Assembly: GCF_012958305.1 (NCBI RefSeq)
Contig: NZ_JABBYO010000003.1
Location: 186,001 to 250,000 of the forward strand
Direction of reading: 5' to 3'
DNA from: Tautonia rosea
GTDB lineage: Bacteria > Planctomycetota > Planctomycetia > Isosphaerales > Isosphaeraceae
DNA length: 64,000 bases
Within the stretch, counting starts at the first letter, position 1; every line of letters begins with the position of its first letter. The notes under the pieces were generated by a model. That model had not been told where the DNA came from, did not search any database, and saw nothing but the letters and a program-made list of their open reading frames with translations. The position numbers and the translations under genes are program-made. Below are positions 1 through 7,922 of the stretch, piece after piece.

Positions 1-393
1 GTGTGCCGCCGCGTCGATGGCGCGGAAGGCCCATTCCGAAGCATCGACCCGCATCCGGAAGCAGCCGCCTGGAACCTTCGGACACCGAGCGACAAACCGC
101 TTCAATACGTCGATCGCTCCGGTTTCCAGGCGGCAATCGGCATGAAGAAACAGCAAGACGTCTCCCGACGCCTCCGAGGCTCCTCTGTTCTGCTGAACTC
201 CTCGACCCCTTGGAGCGGCCACGACCCGAGCCCCAGCCCGATTCGCCAGCTCAGCCGTTCCGTCAGGGCTCCCGGCATCGGCCACGATCACCTCATCGAC
301 CGATTGGCCGGCGAGATGATCGAGGCACGATCCGATCGTCGAGGTCTCGTTAAGCGTCGGAATGACAACCGAGACACGCGGCAGCATGGCCAT
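1..393 (-). CDS. TIGR04283-like family 2 glycosyltransferase (5' part; runs off the window)
   Basis: The reverse strand reads ATG at 393 into an open frame with no stop before the window edge, so about 131 N-terminal residues are visible. They carry the GT-A fold hallmarks: VVIPTLNE at residues 9-16, ADAGSPDGT near 38-46, a GRGVQQNRGA segment and LLFLHAD (the metal-binding DXD-like position). The combination GRG.Q.N.GA plus LLFLHAD is characteristic of the TIGR04283 transferases, which are often found with radical-SAM arsenosugar synthesis genes. Its ATG overlaps by one base the stop of the upstream amidohydrolase gene, so the two are probably co-translated. Acceptor and donor cannot be read from this fragment. 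Confidence 0.8.
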   Translation of the reverse strand, partial: MAMLPRVSVVIPTLNETSTIGSCLDHLAGQSVDEVIVADAGSPDGTAELANRAGARVVAAPRGRGVQQNRGASEASGDVLLFLHADCRLETGAIDVLKRFVARCPKVPGGCFRMRVDASEWAFRAIDAAAH

Positions 394-1712
394 CAACGCT
401 GCAGGTCGTAGAGGTCCCGGGGAGAGTCGTGCAGGATCTGCTGGAGCAATGCCGGTAGATCCTCCTCTCGGGCAAAGCCGGACTTGACCTGATGAGCCAG
501 GGCCGAGGCAATCGCCCGTTTGATGACCTGCAACTTGCCGTACGCCCACTCAACCGAATATGAGTCGCTCAGGTAAGCGCAGAACTTGGTCATCGGCACG
601 ACCTGCGACCGCAACGCGAACTGTCGCTCGATCAAGGACGGAAAGAAGGTGTGCCACCAGTAGCCCGACGTGTACACGTTCGGAAACTGCCGGGCGAGCA
701 CGGCGATCTCCTGCGAGAGCACGTCAGACGCCATCATGATGTCGAACCGCGCGGTGCCGAAGTGGTGGAAGGTCCGGGCCATCTCGCTCGTCCAGTTCGG
801 CTGAAACCGCGGGATACTTTTCCCGTCACAGATGAAATATTCGGCACCCACGGCAATTTGCACGGCCTTCTGGTGCTCGTGGTGCCATTCCAGAATTGCC
901 CAGGTCACGGCATCGACCAGGGTGTCAACATCGGCTTCCGTCTGATCATTCGTCGGCTCAATGCGAGAGAGGATGGCGTCAACCGTGGCCGGATCAGGCC
1001 GCCGAAAGCGTTGCTCGATGGGAATGAATGTGTTGGTGAACCGGACCGGGCCGGTCACAGTCCGATCGAGCCAATCCTTGACCGATCGCGACAGCTCCGC
1101 CGAGGAACCTGGCTGTACACCGAGAACCTGACACAGCGCCTCGAAATAGTCGAGTTTCCGGGTTCTGCCCGTGAAGTACGGGTCGAGGTCGGTGGCCACG
1201 CCAGGACAGAACAGGTAGTGCGCATCGAGCATGAACAGCGCATCCGAAGCAATCGTACTCGACGCATTGCCTCGGTTGCCCAGGCTGGTGACAAAGGTCT
1301 GAATGTTGCAGCGTTCGCGGAGGACGTGGGCCGGCCATTCCGGGTCCTTCCCCCTGGCCTCGACCCGGTCGAGCAGGTCGCGGTAGTTCGCTTCCGTGAC
1401 TTCCGGTTCGCTAAACTCGTACAGGTCCCAGAGGATCCGGTAAACGCACCACGACATCGCCGTGTTCCGCATCCGCTTCAGGTACGGAATCATCCGTCGA
1501 ATGCGCTCGTCGGTCGGCAAGGCCGGGTTGAGGTCTTCCTTCGGCATCCCGACAGCGATCAACTCCGTCTGGACCCAGTGGTAGCCGAACAGGGCGGTCA
1601 AATCCGTCGCCGCGGGCCGGTCGCAATGGATGTGCGTGTGAGGGTCGATGATCGGCGTTTTGTCGATCAGGCGTTCAATGGACTGGGCTAAACCGGGAAG
1701 GCTCGTGAACAT
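393..1712 (-). CDS. Glucuronate isomerase-like (UxaC-like) amidohydrolase-superfamily protein
   Basis: A 439-residue protein from the ATG at 1712; the open frame reaches further upstream, but that stretch is low-complexity and unlike the family. Near residue 20 IIDPHTHIHCD supplies the HxH metal pair of the amidohydrolase TIM barrel. The YWWHTFFPS segment and the helical C-terminus resemble the UxaC/uronate isomerase group. It is probably cytoplasmic, as no signal peptide is seen. It overlaps by 1 nt the glycosyltransferase downstream. UxaC-like proteins in planctomycetes are often annotated glucuronate isomerase without biochemical proof, so the substrate is open. Confidence 0.75.
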   Translation of the reverse strand: MFTSLPGLAQSIERLIDKTPIIDPHTHIHCDRPAATDLTALFGYHWVQTELIAVGMPKEDLNPALPTDERIRRMIPYLKRMRNTAMSWCVYRILWDLYEFSEPEVTEANYRDLLDRVEARGKDPEWPAHVLRERCNIQTFVTSLGNRGNASSTIASDALFMLDAHYLFCPGVATDLDPYFTGRTRKLDYFEALCQVLGVQPGSSAELSRSVKDWLDRTVTGPVRFTNTFIPIEQRFRRPDPATVDAILSRIEPTNDQTEADVDTLVDAVTWAILEWHHEHQKAVQIAVGAEYFICDGKSIPRFQPNWTSEMARTFHHFGTARFDIMMASDVLSQEIAVLARQFPNVYTSGYWWHTFFPSLIERQFALRSQVVPMTKFCAYLSDSYSVEWAYGKLQVIKRAIASALAHQVKSGFAREEDLPALLQQILHDSPRDLYDLQR

Positions 1713-1913
1713 GAGGGCGTTTCCGTGGGATCGGGCCGGCTCGAATCGACATCCGTTGCGAGGGCCGCGAGCATTCTCGGACGATCCCCTTTGCCTGTCA
1801 ACGAGACCCCGGCGATGCCCCGGGCGAGCCGATCCGCTATAATGCAATGGGAACGCTCCAGCGCCCGCCCACGGACCCGGACCTTTTTCTCAGTCGCCGA
1901 ACCGGGAGCGATT

Positions 1914-2732
1914 ATGCGGCGCGATATTGACGAGGCCCTTCGGGGCTGGCCCTACGATCCAGAGTTTGACGAGGTCGAAGCCCGAGAAATCCTGGCGCGT
2001 GACGGTCGAACCGTCCTCCAGATCCGGGTCGATCTCGGCGTCCTCCAGATGGAACTCGACGGCCGACCCGACGGCGCACGACCCCGCGGCTTCTTGACCT
2101 ACCTCGATTACCTGCGTCATCGCTCCAAATTCCGGAGGCGACGACGATCACAGGCCGCCGCCGACCCCGGCCCGGTCGGCTGGTCGATGTCGCCCGAACA
2201 TTGCGCCGAGGCGGACCGCGAACTCGTACAGTTCTATCACCGTCGGGTGGCCTTCCTGACGCTCCAGCACTACGAGCGTGCCCTCCGCGATGCGGAACAC
2301 AGCCTCAACCTGATGGACTTCATCGCCGATTTCGGCCCGACGCCGGAATACGTCGAGCGTCACGAGCGCCTCCGAGCCGGAATCCTCTTCGACCGGACTC
2401 AGGCCTCTGCCGCCCTCGCCTTGGAACGGACCAGCCCCGAGGAAGCGATCGACGCCATCCGGGAAGGGGTCGACCGTCTCGAACGTCACGCCCGGACGCT
2501 GTTGGAGATGGACGATCTCGACGACTTCGAGGCGCTCGAACTGCCTCCCGGTGAACTCGAAACGCCGACCGTCGCCTACATCGAGCGCCTTCGCCGCCTG
2601 GAAACCGAAGTCCGGCACCACTTCGAGGTGCCGAAAACCCTCCGCGAACAACTCGACGAGGCGGTCGAACACGAAGACTACGAACGCGCCGCCCGGCTCC
2701 GTGACCAGATCCGCTCCCGGAGTCGGTCCTGA
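1914..2732 (+). CDS. UvrB/UvrC (UVR) motif-containing protein
   Basis: A 272-residue cytoplasmic protein. The ATG at 1914 (MRRDIDEALRGW) is chosen because residues upstream in the open frame look non-coding. The C-terminal 35 residues form a typical UVR motif (LREQLDEAVEHEDYERAARL), the helical hairpin through which UvrB contacts UvrC and which McsA and ClpC also carry. The middle is an acidic helical region with a histidine-rich stretch. No nuclease or helicase motif is present, so this is not UvrB or UvrC itself. Its role is unknown. The gene converges on pyrK across a strong palindrome. Confidence 0.75.
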   Translation: MRRDIDEALRGWPYDPEFDEVEAREILARDGRTVLQIRVDLGVLQMELDGRPDGARPRGFLTYLDYLRHRSKFRRRRRSQAAADPGPVGWSMSPEHCAEADRELVQFYHRRVAFLTLQHYERALRDAEHSLNLMDFIADFGPTPEYVERHERLRAGILFDRTQASAALALERTSPEEAIDAIREGVDRLERHARTLLEMDDLDDFEALELPPGELETPTVAYIERLRRLETEVRHHFEVPKTLREQLDEAVEHEDYERAARLRDQIRSRSRS

Positions 2733-2750
2733 CGCCCGATGCCCAGCAGA

Positions 2751-2797
2751 CCAAGGGGACACGTGGATCGACTGGCGGTCCACTTCTGTCCCCTTGG
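2751..2797. terminator. Nested palindrome between convergent genes (bidirectional terminator or REP-like element)
   Basis: An 11-bp perfect outer stem (2751-2761 with 2787-2797, CCAAGGGGACA / TGTCCCCTTGG) encloses a 5-bp inner stem (GTGGA 2763-2767 with TCCAC 2779-2783). It lies between the stop of the UVR-motif gene and the stop of pyrK. There is no strong T-tract. A bidirectional terminator is the simplest reading. The GGGGACA-type arm also recalls REP palindromes of RAYT transposases. Confidence 0.6.
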
Positions 2798-2816
2798 CCG
2801 ACGCGATCCGATCCGG

Positions 2817-3710
2817 TCAATGCGCGCTCCCGAGCGGCCAGGCGACGTCCGCCGCCCGCACAATCGGCCCTTCCACACAGACCCGTTTCAGGTCGACCGA
2901 TCCATCGGCCTGCCGCATCGGGACAACACAACTGAAGCAGGCACCAAAACCGCACGACATCTGATTTTCGAGCGAAACATCGCACGGAATCCCTTCCCGA
3001 TCGGCAATTCCCGCCAGGACGGTAAGCATCGCCGGAGGTCCGCACCCCACGAGCTTGCTCGGCCGGTCTCCCGCTTGCAATCGCTGCTCCAGGAGTGTCG
3101 TGACGAATCCGTGAAATCCGGCCGAGCCATCATCGGTGGCCAGCGACACACGGATTCCAGCCCGCTCGAAGTCCTCGACCCCGGCGGCGAGCCCCGCATT
3201 GCGGACCCCGTAAAGCAGCTCCGTCGAGGAGGCGACCGGCCCGTCCCAGGCAGTTGGCTCGGCTCCATAGGATTGCTGGCCGGTCCACCATCTGCCGAGA
3301 GCAAGAAACGGGGTCTGCCCGATCCCCCCCGCCACGAACGTCACCGGGCCACCGTCCTCGGGAGGAGGGCCGAAGCCGTTGCCAAGCGGTCCCCAGACCT
3401 CCAGGGTTTCCCCTGCCCGACGCTCGGCGAGGGCGGCCGTCCCCCGACCGATGACGAGGTAGACGATGTCGATTGCCTCATGGGTTCCCGAGGGTCCAGT
3501 CACCGTGTCATAGAGCGCAAAGGGTCGGCCGAAGAACGGGTCGGACGTCCCCGGACGCGTCGGACGAATCATCAGGAACTGTCCCGGCAGGATGCAACGC
3601 GCCATTTCCGGAGCCAGCAACCGGATGCGATACGTCCCCCGGGCGATCGAGACGTTCTCAAGGATCTCCACTGATCGATGCATCGCACAGGTCGGTACGA
3701 CCGCGTCCAT
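2817..3710 (-). CDS. pyrK: Dihydroorotate dehydrogenase electron transfer subunit (PyrK-like)
   Basis: A 297-residue ferredoxin-reductase-fold protein; an internal ATG at 3683 (MHRSVEILEN) would remove nine residues and fits the family start better. An N-terminal FAD-binding barrel includes the FGRPFALYD segment (usually RPxS/ALYD). It is followed by an NAD-binding domain with VAGGIGQTPF and, near the C-terminus, a cysteine cluster (SCGFGACFSC, then C about 16 residues later) for the [2Fe-2S] centre. PyrK passes electrons from the dehydrogenase PyrD to NAD in pyrimidine synthesis. No pyrD is adjacent, so a related reductase role is possible. Confidence 0.85.
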   Translation of the reverse strand: MDAVVPTCAMHRSVEILENVSIARGTYRIRLLAPEMARCILPGQFLMIRPTRPGTSDPFFGRPFALYDTVTGPSGTHEAIDIVYLVIGRGTAALAERRAGETLEVWGPLGNGFGPPPEDGGPVTFVAGGIGQTPFLALGRWWTGQQSYGAEPTAWDGPVASSTELLYGVRNAGLAAGVEDFERAGIRVSLATDDGSAGFHGFVTTLLEQRLQAGDRPSKLVGCGPPAMLTVLAGIADREGIPCDVSLENQMSCGFGACFSCVVPMRQADGSVDLKRVCVEGPIVRAADVAWPLGSAH

Positions 3711-3859
3711 CTGTCGAATTCCTCCGAACCCTGGCCACCCTGGGCAGCCACCCTGAATCTCGATCCCGCTCCGGGATCCTTCGGGTTTCGTTGTGTCCGC
3801 GGCGCGGACCGGTCGATTTGGTGAGAGAATTTCTCACCGCGGAGCCTGAGGAAATCCCA

Positions 3860-3889
3860 ACCCGCTCCTTTCCTTCGGGAGGAGCGGGT
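3860..3889 (-). terminator. Hairpin downstream of the pseudouridine synthase gene
   Basis: A perfect 10-bp stem (3860-3869 with 3880-3889, ACCCGCTCCT / AGGAGCGGGT), extendable by wobble pairs, lies about 85 bp past the stop of the minus-strand pseudouridine synthase gene and upstream of pyrK. No U-run follows, so it may be a weak terminator or an mRNA 3' end structure. Confidence 0.45.
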
Positions 3890-3973
3890 GGCCAAAGGCC
3901 AGAGGAAGGGCGATGGGCTCGACTCGATCGAAATCACCACGTCAATCGAGTCGATTCCGACCCTCCGCTCCGA

Positions 3974-5500
3974 TCACTCGTTCTCCGAAGACTTCGAGCG
4001 TCGCGACTTTGGCAACGGCTTCGGCCGACGCTTGGCCATCTGACCAGGGGGCTTGAGCGCGGGCCGTCGTCCCCCGGAAGGACCATTGCCGCCGCCGACT
4101 TGCGGCCCTCCGGGACCTCCGGAACTCCGTCGTTTCGCGCCAGGTCCCGAGGTGCCTCGGTTTCGCGACGGTCCTCCGCTGGCAGAGGGGCGTCCGGCCG
4201 GTGGTCGCGATCGAGGCCCCGCGGGTCGAGGCGGCCGCCCGGCAGGAGGAGGCCCGCCAAGGTCGCCGCTGGAGATCGGAGGGATGAGAATCTCATCCGG
4301 TCCGTCATCGAGATGAGCGGAACGACGCCCTTTCGATCCGCTCGGGGGCGGAGCGAACGAACCAACGGCTCCTCGCCTCGGAACGCCTCCCGGTCGTCGG
4401 CTCCCCTGGTCCCGATCCCGACCGCCCTGCGGTGGAGGCCCGGTCGGGCGTTTGCCCTTCGGTCCACCACCGGCGGATCCAACCAGATGGCCCATGCCCG
4501 ATCGCGGACCTGCGGAGGCCGGACCTCCTTCAGACTTTCGCCGAGGAGCTTCGCGACGCCTGGAATCGCGGGGCCGCACCGACTCTCCCGACGCCACCCG
4601 GCGAAGCATCGCAACTTCTTCCGGTTCCAGGTAGCGCCATTGACCGGCCGAGAGCCCCTTGAGCGTCACCGGTCCGACCGAAACCCGGGTCAGGCGCATC
4701 ACCTTGTGACCGAGCTTCGCCAGCATCCGCCGCACTTCGCGGTTCTTCCCCTCGGCCAGGGTCAGCTCGATCATCGTGGCTTCGCCGTGATTCGATTTCT
4801 CGTTCACGAACCGGGCCGATCGCGCCCTTGCCTTACCTTCGGCGAGCCAGACCCCTTCGACGAGCCGGTCAATCACCTCCGGCCCCGGCTTGCCGGCGAC
4901 CAGAACGCGATACACCTTCTCGACCCCGAACTTCGGGTGTGCCAGTCGATTGGCCAACTCGCCGTCGTTGGTCAACAGAATCAGTCCCGTGCTGTCCTCG
5001 TCGAGCCGACCGATCGGATAGACCCGCTGCGGCAAGTCGGGCACGATGTCGATCACCCGAGGCCGACCAGCCGGGTCGGAATTGGTCGTCACGAATCCCT
5101 TCGGCTTGTACACGGCGAGGTAGACGATCTTCTCCTGTCGGATCCGTTCTCCATCCACCGTGATCGTCGCCTGCGTCGGATCAACCCTGGTTGCCAGGTC
5201 ACGCACGACCTGACCATCGACCAGCACGCGCCCCTGGAGAATCAACTCCTCCACCGCTCGCCGAGAACCAAGCCCGGCTGCGGCGAGCACTTTATTCAGG
5301 CGCTCCCCCTCACTCGACGCTCCCGACCGTGATGAGCCACGACCGTCTTCCGACGATCGACGCGGTCCGGACGACGGCCGTGGGCCGGTCGGAAGGCCGG
5401 CGGGGCGGGGTTTCCGGTGCGGTTGCGGACCCGAACCGGACGATGAGCCGGCGCGGCGGGGAGGCGGGCCACCGCCTCGGCGGGGTGGTCGAGGGGCCAT
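3974..5500 (-). CDS. RsuA/RluB-family rRNA pseudouridine synthase with long disordered tails
   Basis: A 508-residue protein. After about 65 basic Gly/Pro/Arg-rich residues comes an S4 RNA-binding domain (ERLNKVLAAAGLGSRRAVEE), then the synthase domain with the catalytic motif GRLDEDSTGLILLTNDG, where the Asp is the nucleophile, and the KNREVRRM element. This is RluB/RsuA architecture, which isomerises a uridine in rRNA during ribosome assembly. The final 210 or so residues are again Gly/Pro/Arg/Lys-rich and unstructured, ending in a lysine-serine cluster. E. coli RluB is about 290 residues, so nearly half of this protein is tail, probably RNA-binding. Confidence 0.9.
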   Translation of the reverse strand: MAPRPPRRGGGPPPRRAGSSSGSGPQPHRKPRPAGLPTGPRPSSGPRRSSEDGRGSSRSGASSEGERLNKVLAAAGLGSRRAVEELILQGRVLVDGQVVRDLATRVDPTQATITVDGERIRQEKIVYLAVYKPKGFVTTNSDPAGRPRVIDIVPDLPQRVYPIGRLDEDSTGLILLTNDGELANRLAHPKFGVEKVYRVLVAGKPGPEVIDRLVEGVWLAEGKARARSARFVNEKSNHGEATMIELTLAEGKNREVRRMLAKLGHKVMRLTRVSVGPVTLKGLSAGQWRYLEPEEVAMLRRVASGESVRPRDSRRREAPRRKSEGGPASAGPRSGMGHLVGSAGGGPKGKRPTGPPPQGGRDRDQGSRRPGGVPRRGAVGSFAPPPSGSKGRRSAHLDDGPDEILIPPISSGDLGGPPPAGRPPRPAGPRSRPPAGRPSASGGPSRNRGTSGPGAKRRSSGGPGGPQVGGGNGPSGGRRPALKPPGQMAKRRPKPLPKSRRSKSSENE

Positions 5501-5849
5501 GAGAAATCACTTCCTGCGTCGGCGGACGCGAATCGAAGGGAAAGCACGATGCGGAGCGCCGCCGAGAAAACCAAAAGACCGGCGGATCGTTCATCACTCG
5601 TTGGTGTATCGAGTATACGATCGGTCCGGCCAATGGTTCTAGGGAATTACCGAGAAGTCCCTGGTTTTGATGTCGTCATTGGCGTGGCAAGCCTGAACCT
5701 CGTACCGGATGCTCAACGACCCGAAGTCGGACCTCGCCGTGTCCTTGGAAATCGGCGAGATCCCAATCGTTCCGGGGTCGAGCGAAATAGGAGCACGCAG
5801 TCGCCCTGGAACGTCTCACTGAGGAGATGAAACCGGACCCGGCCCAGTG
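5501..5849. other. Intergenic region without a recognisable gene
   Basis: About 350 bp between the start of the pseudouridine synthase gene (minus) and the stop of the YegP-like gene (minus). Open frames here show no family features. It presumably holds the promoter of the pseudouridine synthase gene and the 3' end of the YegP-like transcript; I see no clear hairpin. Confidence 0.4.
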
Positions 5850-6026
5850 TCATTCCTCGACCGTCTCCGCAGTGCCGCAATACTGCTTGACGTCGGCGAT
5901 CCCGTCGAGGCACTTCTGCTTCGAGGAATACCCCTCACCGGAGTCGGCAATGATCCGTCCGTTCGGAGCCACCAGCCGCCAGCGGAACTCCCCGGCCTGG
6001 TCTTTGTAGACGTGAAACTTGCCCAT
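5850..6026 (-). CDS. YegP-like (DUF1508) small protein
   Basis: A 58-residue ORF from ATG 6026 to TGA 5850. It reads MGKFHVYKDQAGEFRWRLVA, then a glycine turn and GYSSKQKCLDGI, ending in an acidic tail. This is one complete YegP/DUF1508 unit: a beta-beta-alpha fold with K-D-GE-RWRL followed by GEGYSSK. E. coli YegP carries two such repeats and single-repeat forms are common. The molecular function is unknown. It is the last gene of a minus-strand run of envelope/stress genes. Confidence 0.85.
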   Translation of the reverse strand: MGKFHVYKDQAGEFRWRLVAPNGRIIADSGEGYSSKQKCLDGIADVKQYCGTAETVEE

Positions 6027-6131
6027 CGAAGCGCTCCTGATTCAAAGGGTTCTGGTGCGTTGAAATCTCTTGAGAAGCGACGAGGCTCGGACGACCGAGT
6101 CTCCTGGGATTGGGGGACCGGCGACTCCTCC

Positions 6132-6965
6132 TCAGCCCGAAGTCAGACCGCCGGTCGGGTCAGCGGCAAAGCGGATTCGGGCTGGATCGCCGGCCTCGGA
6201 CGGAGGGAGCGACGGCCTCTCGTGATCATCCGTGGTTGGCGGGGAGTAGGAGGTGCTCCTGACTGAGGCCCCAGCCATTCCTTGCTCCAGGCGGACCTGA
6301 CCGGACCGGCCAATGTCGTCGAAGAAGTGCCCTGTCACCTGCCACGCGTCATTGATCCGGCGGAACTCGAAGGTCGCCGCCCCGGAGAAGCGGCGGGACA
6401 TAATGCCAATCCCCTCCCGCCGAGGCAGGTCTTCCTCGAAGGTGTACATGAAGCGGAGCGTGACGATGCCGGCCATCATGCCAACGTGGAGGCTCCCCAG
6501 GTCGCTGTGGACCCGGACCTGGCCGCCGCTCTCCGCCTCTCGCTCAACCATCACGCTCATCTGTTCCCAGGTCTGGCTGATCTTCATGAAGTAGCCCGTG
6601 CGGAAGACCGATCCGGACTCCGACGCCGAGTGCAGCTCGATCGTCCCGTGGTAGTCGCCGGACAGGTCGGTGGGGGCCGGCAGCCCGGCCAGCCGGAACA
6701 TCCACGTCCCCAGCTCGGTTCGCCAGACGTATGCATCAAAAAGATTGATCAGCACGCCGAAGAGGATCAGCGCGGTGAACCCACCGAAGAAGAGCGCTTT
6801 CTCGGCAAGGTCCCAGTTATCCCCCCCGTAGCGTCGAATCAGCACGAGGACACCGTGCTGGGCCAGCGGGGTCAGGAAGGCGGTGATCAGGGCCAGCAGC
6901 GCGTACATCCGTGCCCGGCCTCCCGGGCCGCTGCTGTAGATCGTGTAGTCGTGGCCCTCGATCAT
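6132..6965 (-). CDS. Cap15-like protein (SMODS-associated two-helix, beta-barrel effector fold), orphan
   Basis: 277 residues from the ATG at 6965. Two hydrophobic helices at about 20-43 and 57-80 are followed by a beta-rich domain at about 95-235. Family-like elements are WRTELGTWMFRLAGLP, then DLSGDYHGTI, ISQTWEQMSVMVERE and WQVTGHFFDDIGRSGQVRLE. These match in order the pattern of the S_2TMBeta/Cap15 domain (L-G-W-G, QTW..iSV, G-YyTdr-R-G-i). Cap15 proteins are CBASS effectors whose barrel binds a cyclic nucleotide and which disrupt the inner membrane. No CD-NTase is nearby. The last 45 residues are disordered. The fold is a similarity judgement; the function is inferred. Confidence 0.68.
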   Translation of the reverse strand: MIEGHDYTIYSSGPGGRARMYALLALITAFLTPLAQHGVLVLIRRYGGDNWDLAEKALFFGGFTALILFGVLINLFDAYVWRTELGTWMFRLAGLPAPTDLSGDYHGTIELHSASESGSVFRTGYFMKISQTWEQMSVMVEREAESGGQVRVHSDLGSLHVGMMAGIVTLRFMYTFEEDLPRREGIGIMSRRFSGAATFEFRRINDAWQVTGHFFDDIGRSGQVRLEQGMAGASVRSTSYSPPTTDDHERPSLPPSEAGDPARIRFAADPTGGLTSG

Positions 6966-7000
6966 GGTCCAGGCCTCATCGTTCAGCGGAGTCCAGAAGC

Positions 7001-7174
7001 TCAGAGCCCGGTCGACGGTCCCTTGCGCCCCAGGATCAGCGAGACGACGAACAGGACCAGGAAGACGAAAAAGAGGATCTTGGCGATCCAGGCCGCATCC
7101 TGCGCCAGTCCGCCGAAGCCGAAGACGGCGGCCACAATGGCCACGACGAGGAAGATCAACGCATAGCGGATCAT
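7001..7174 (-). CDS. DUF1328 (YtjA-like) small membrane protein
   Basis: 57 residues from the ATG at 7174 ([20 protein letters not shown]); upstream residues of the longer frame are not family-like. It has two membrane helices separated by [14 protein letters not shown], the standard DUF1328 pattern, with a short basic tail RKG. These proteins are common in stress- or biofilm-linked gene sets but have no proven role. It sits 35 bp upstream of the Cap15-like gene in the same direction, so the two are probably cotranscribed. Confidence 0.88.
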   Translation of the reverse strand: MIRYALIFLVVAIVAAVFGFGGLAQDAAWIAKILFFVFLVLFVVSLILGRKGPSTGL

Positions 7175-7333
7175 GGGTGCCTCACGGAACGATGGGGAGG
7201 ATTGGGAACGGGTCGGTAGAACGATTGACGAACGCAACGAGGGCGGAAAAACACCCGATGACCTGGCCTGTCAGGAAGTGAGCGTGGCCAGGCCACCCGG
7301 TTGTCGAGCCATTGAGGCGTCCCGCATAGGTTC

Positions 7334-7720
7334 TCAGCGGTTGCTATCCGGCTCACCCTTGATCGCCTTGCCGGCCCCCTCGACCGCCTTGCCGGCGGCG
7401 TCGGTGTCGGAGCGGGCCTCCTCGCCAATTCCCGGGGCTGCGTCCTCGATCTTCTGGCCCGTATCCTCCAGGCCGACGGCCTCGGCCGCCTTGCCGACGG
7501 CATCGACGGTGCCCTCGGCGGCGCCGCCAACGGTATCGGCCGAGCCCTCGATGGCCTTGCCGGTCGCCTCGACCGCCCCGCCCATCATGTCGCGGGTCCC
7601 GTCGACGGCACCTTCCACGGCCTGCCCGGCCGCGTCCATGTCCGCCTCAAATTCCTCCTTCGAGCAGCCGGCAACCAGCGCCAGCACCATGGCCAGTCCG
7701 GCCATCATCGGTCGATTCAT
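7334..7720 (-). CDS. Small lipoprotein with repetitive alanine/glycine amphipathic helix
   Basis: 128 residues. The signal peptide MNRPMMAGLAMVLALVAGC ends in a lipobox (LVAGC), so Cys19 is probably lipidated and the protein membrane-anchored. The mature part is low-complexity: repeated units such as GAVDGT, GAVEAT, GSADTV and GTVDAVGKA, built of A, G, D, E, V and T. They resemble the long amphipathic repeats of CsbD/LEA-like or apolipoprotein-like stress proteins. No enzyme motif is present. Its place upstream of DUF1328, the Cap15-like gene and YegP suggests an envelope-stress role (inference). Confidence 0.75.
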   Translation of the reverse strand: MNRPMMAGLAMVLALVAGCSKEEFEADMDAAGQAVEGAVDGTRDMMGGAVEATGKAIEGSADTVGGAAEGTVDAVGKAAEAVGLEDTGQKIEDAAPGIGEEARSDTDAAGKAVEGAGKAIKGEPDSNR

Positions 7721-7922
7721 CGGAAGATGCTCCTGAGTTTCAAGCGGTCACGACGGGTGGCGAGCACACGCGGCTCGCCTTCCCGTCGCATTGATGATGA
7801 GGGATCGTGAGTGGTCACATCAAGCGAAATACTGGGCCGATAATCCAATCCCGGCGCAAGCGAGAACCCCCGGCCACGATGCTGGGGGTGCTCCAGGTGA
7901 ATCGAGGGTTGGCTCCCTTGCG

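Noticed and set aside
5549-5830. A 93-codon plus-strand frame in the gap before the YegP-like gene
   Set aside because: No ribosome site, no conserved motif and no consistent codon pattern.
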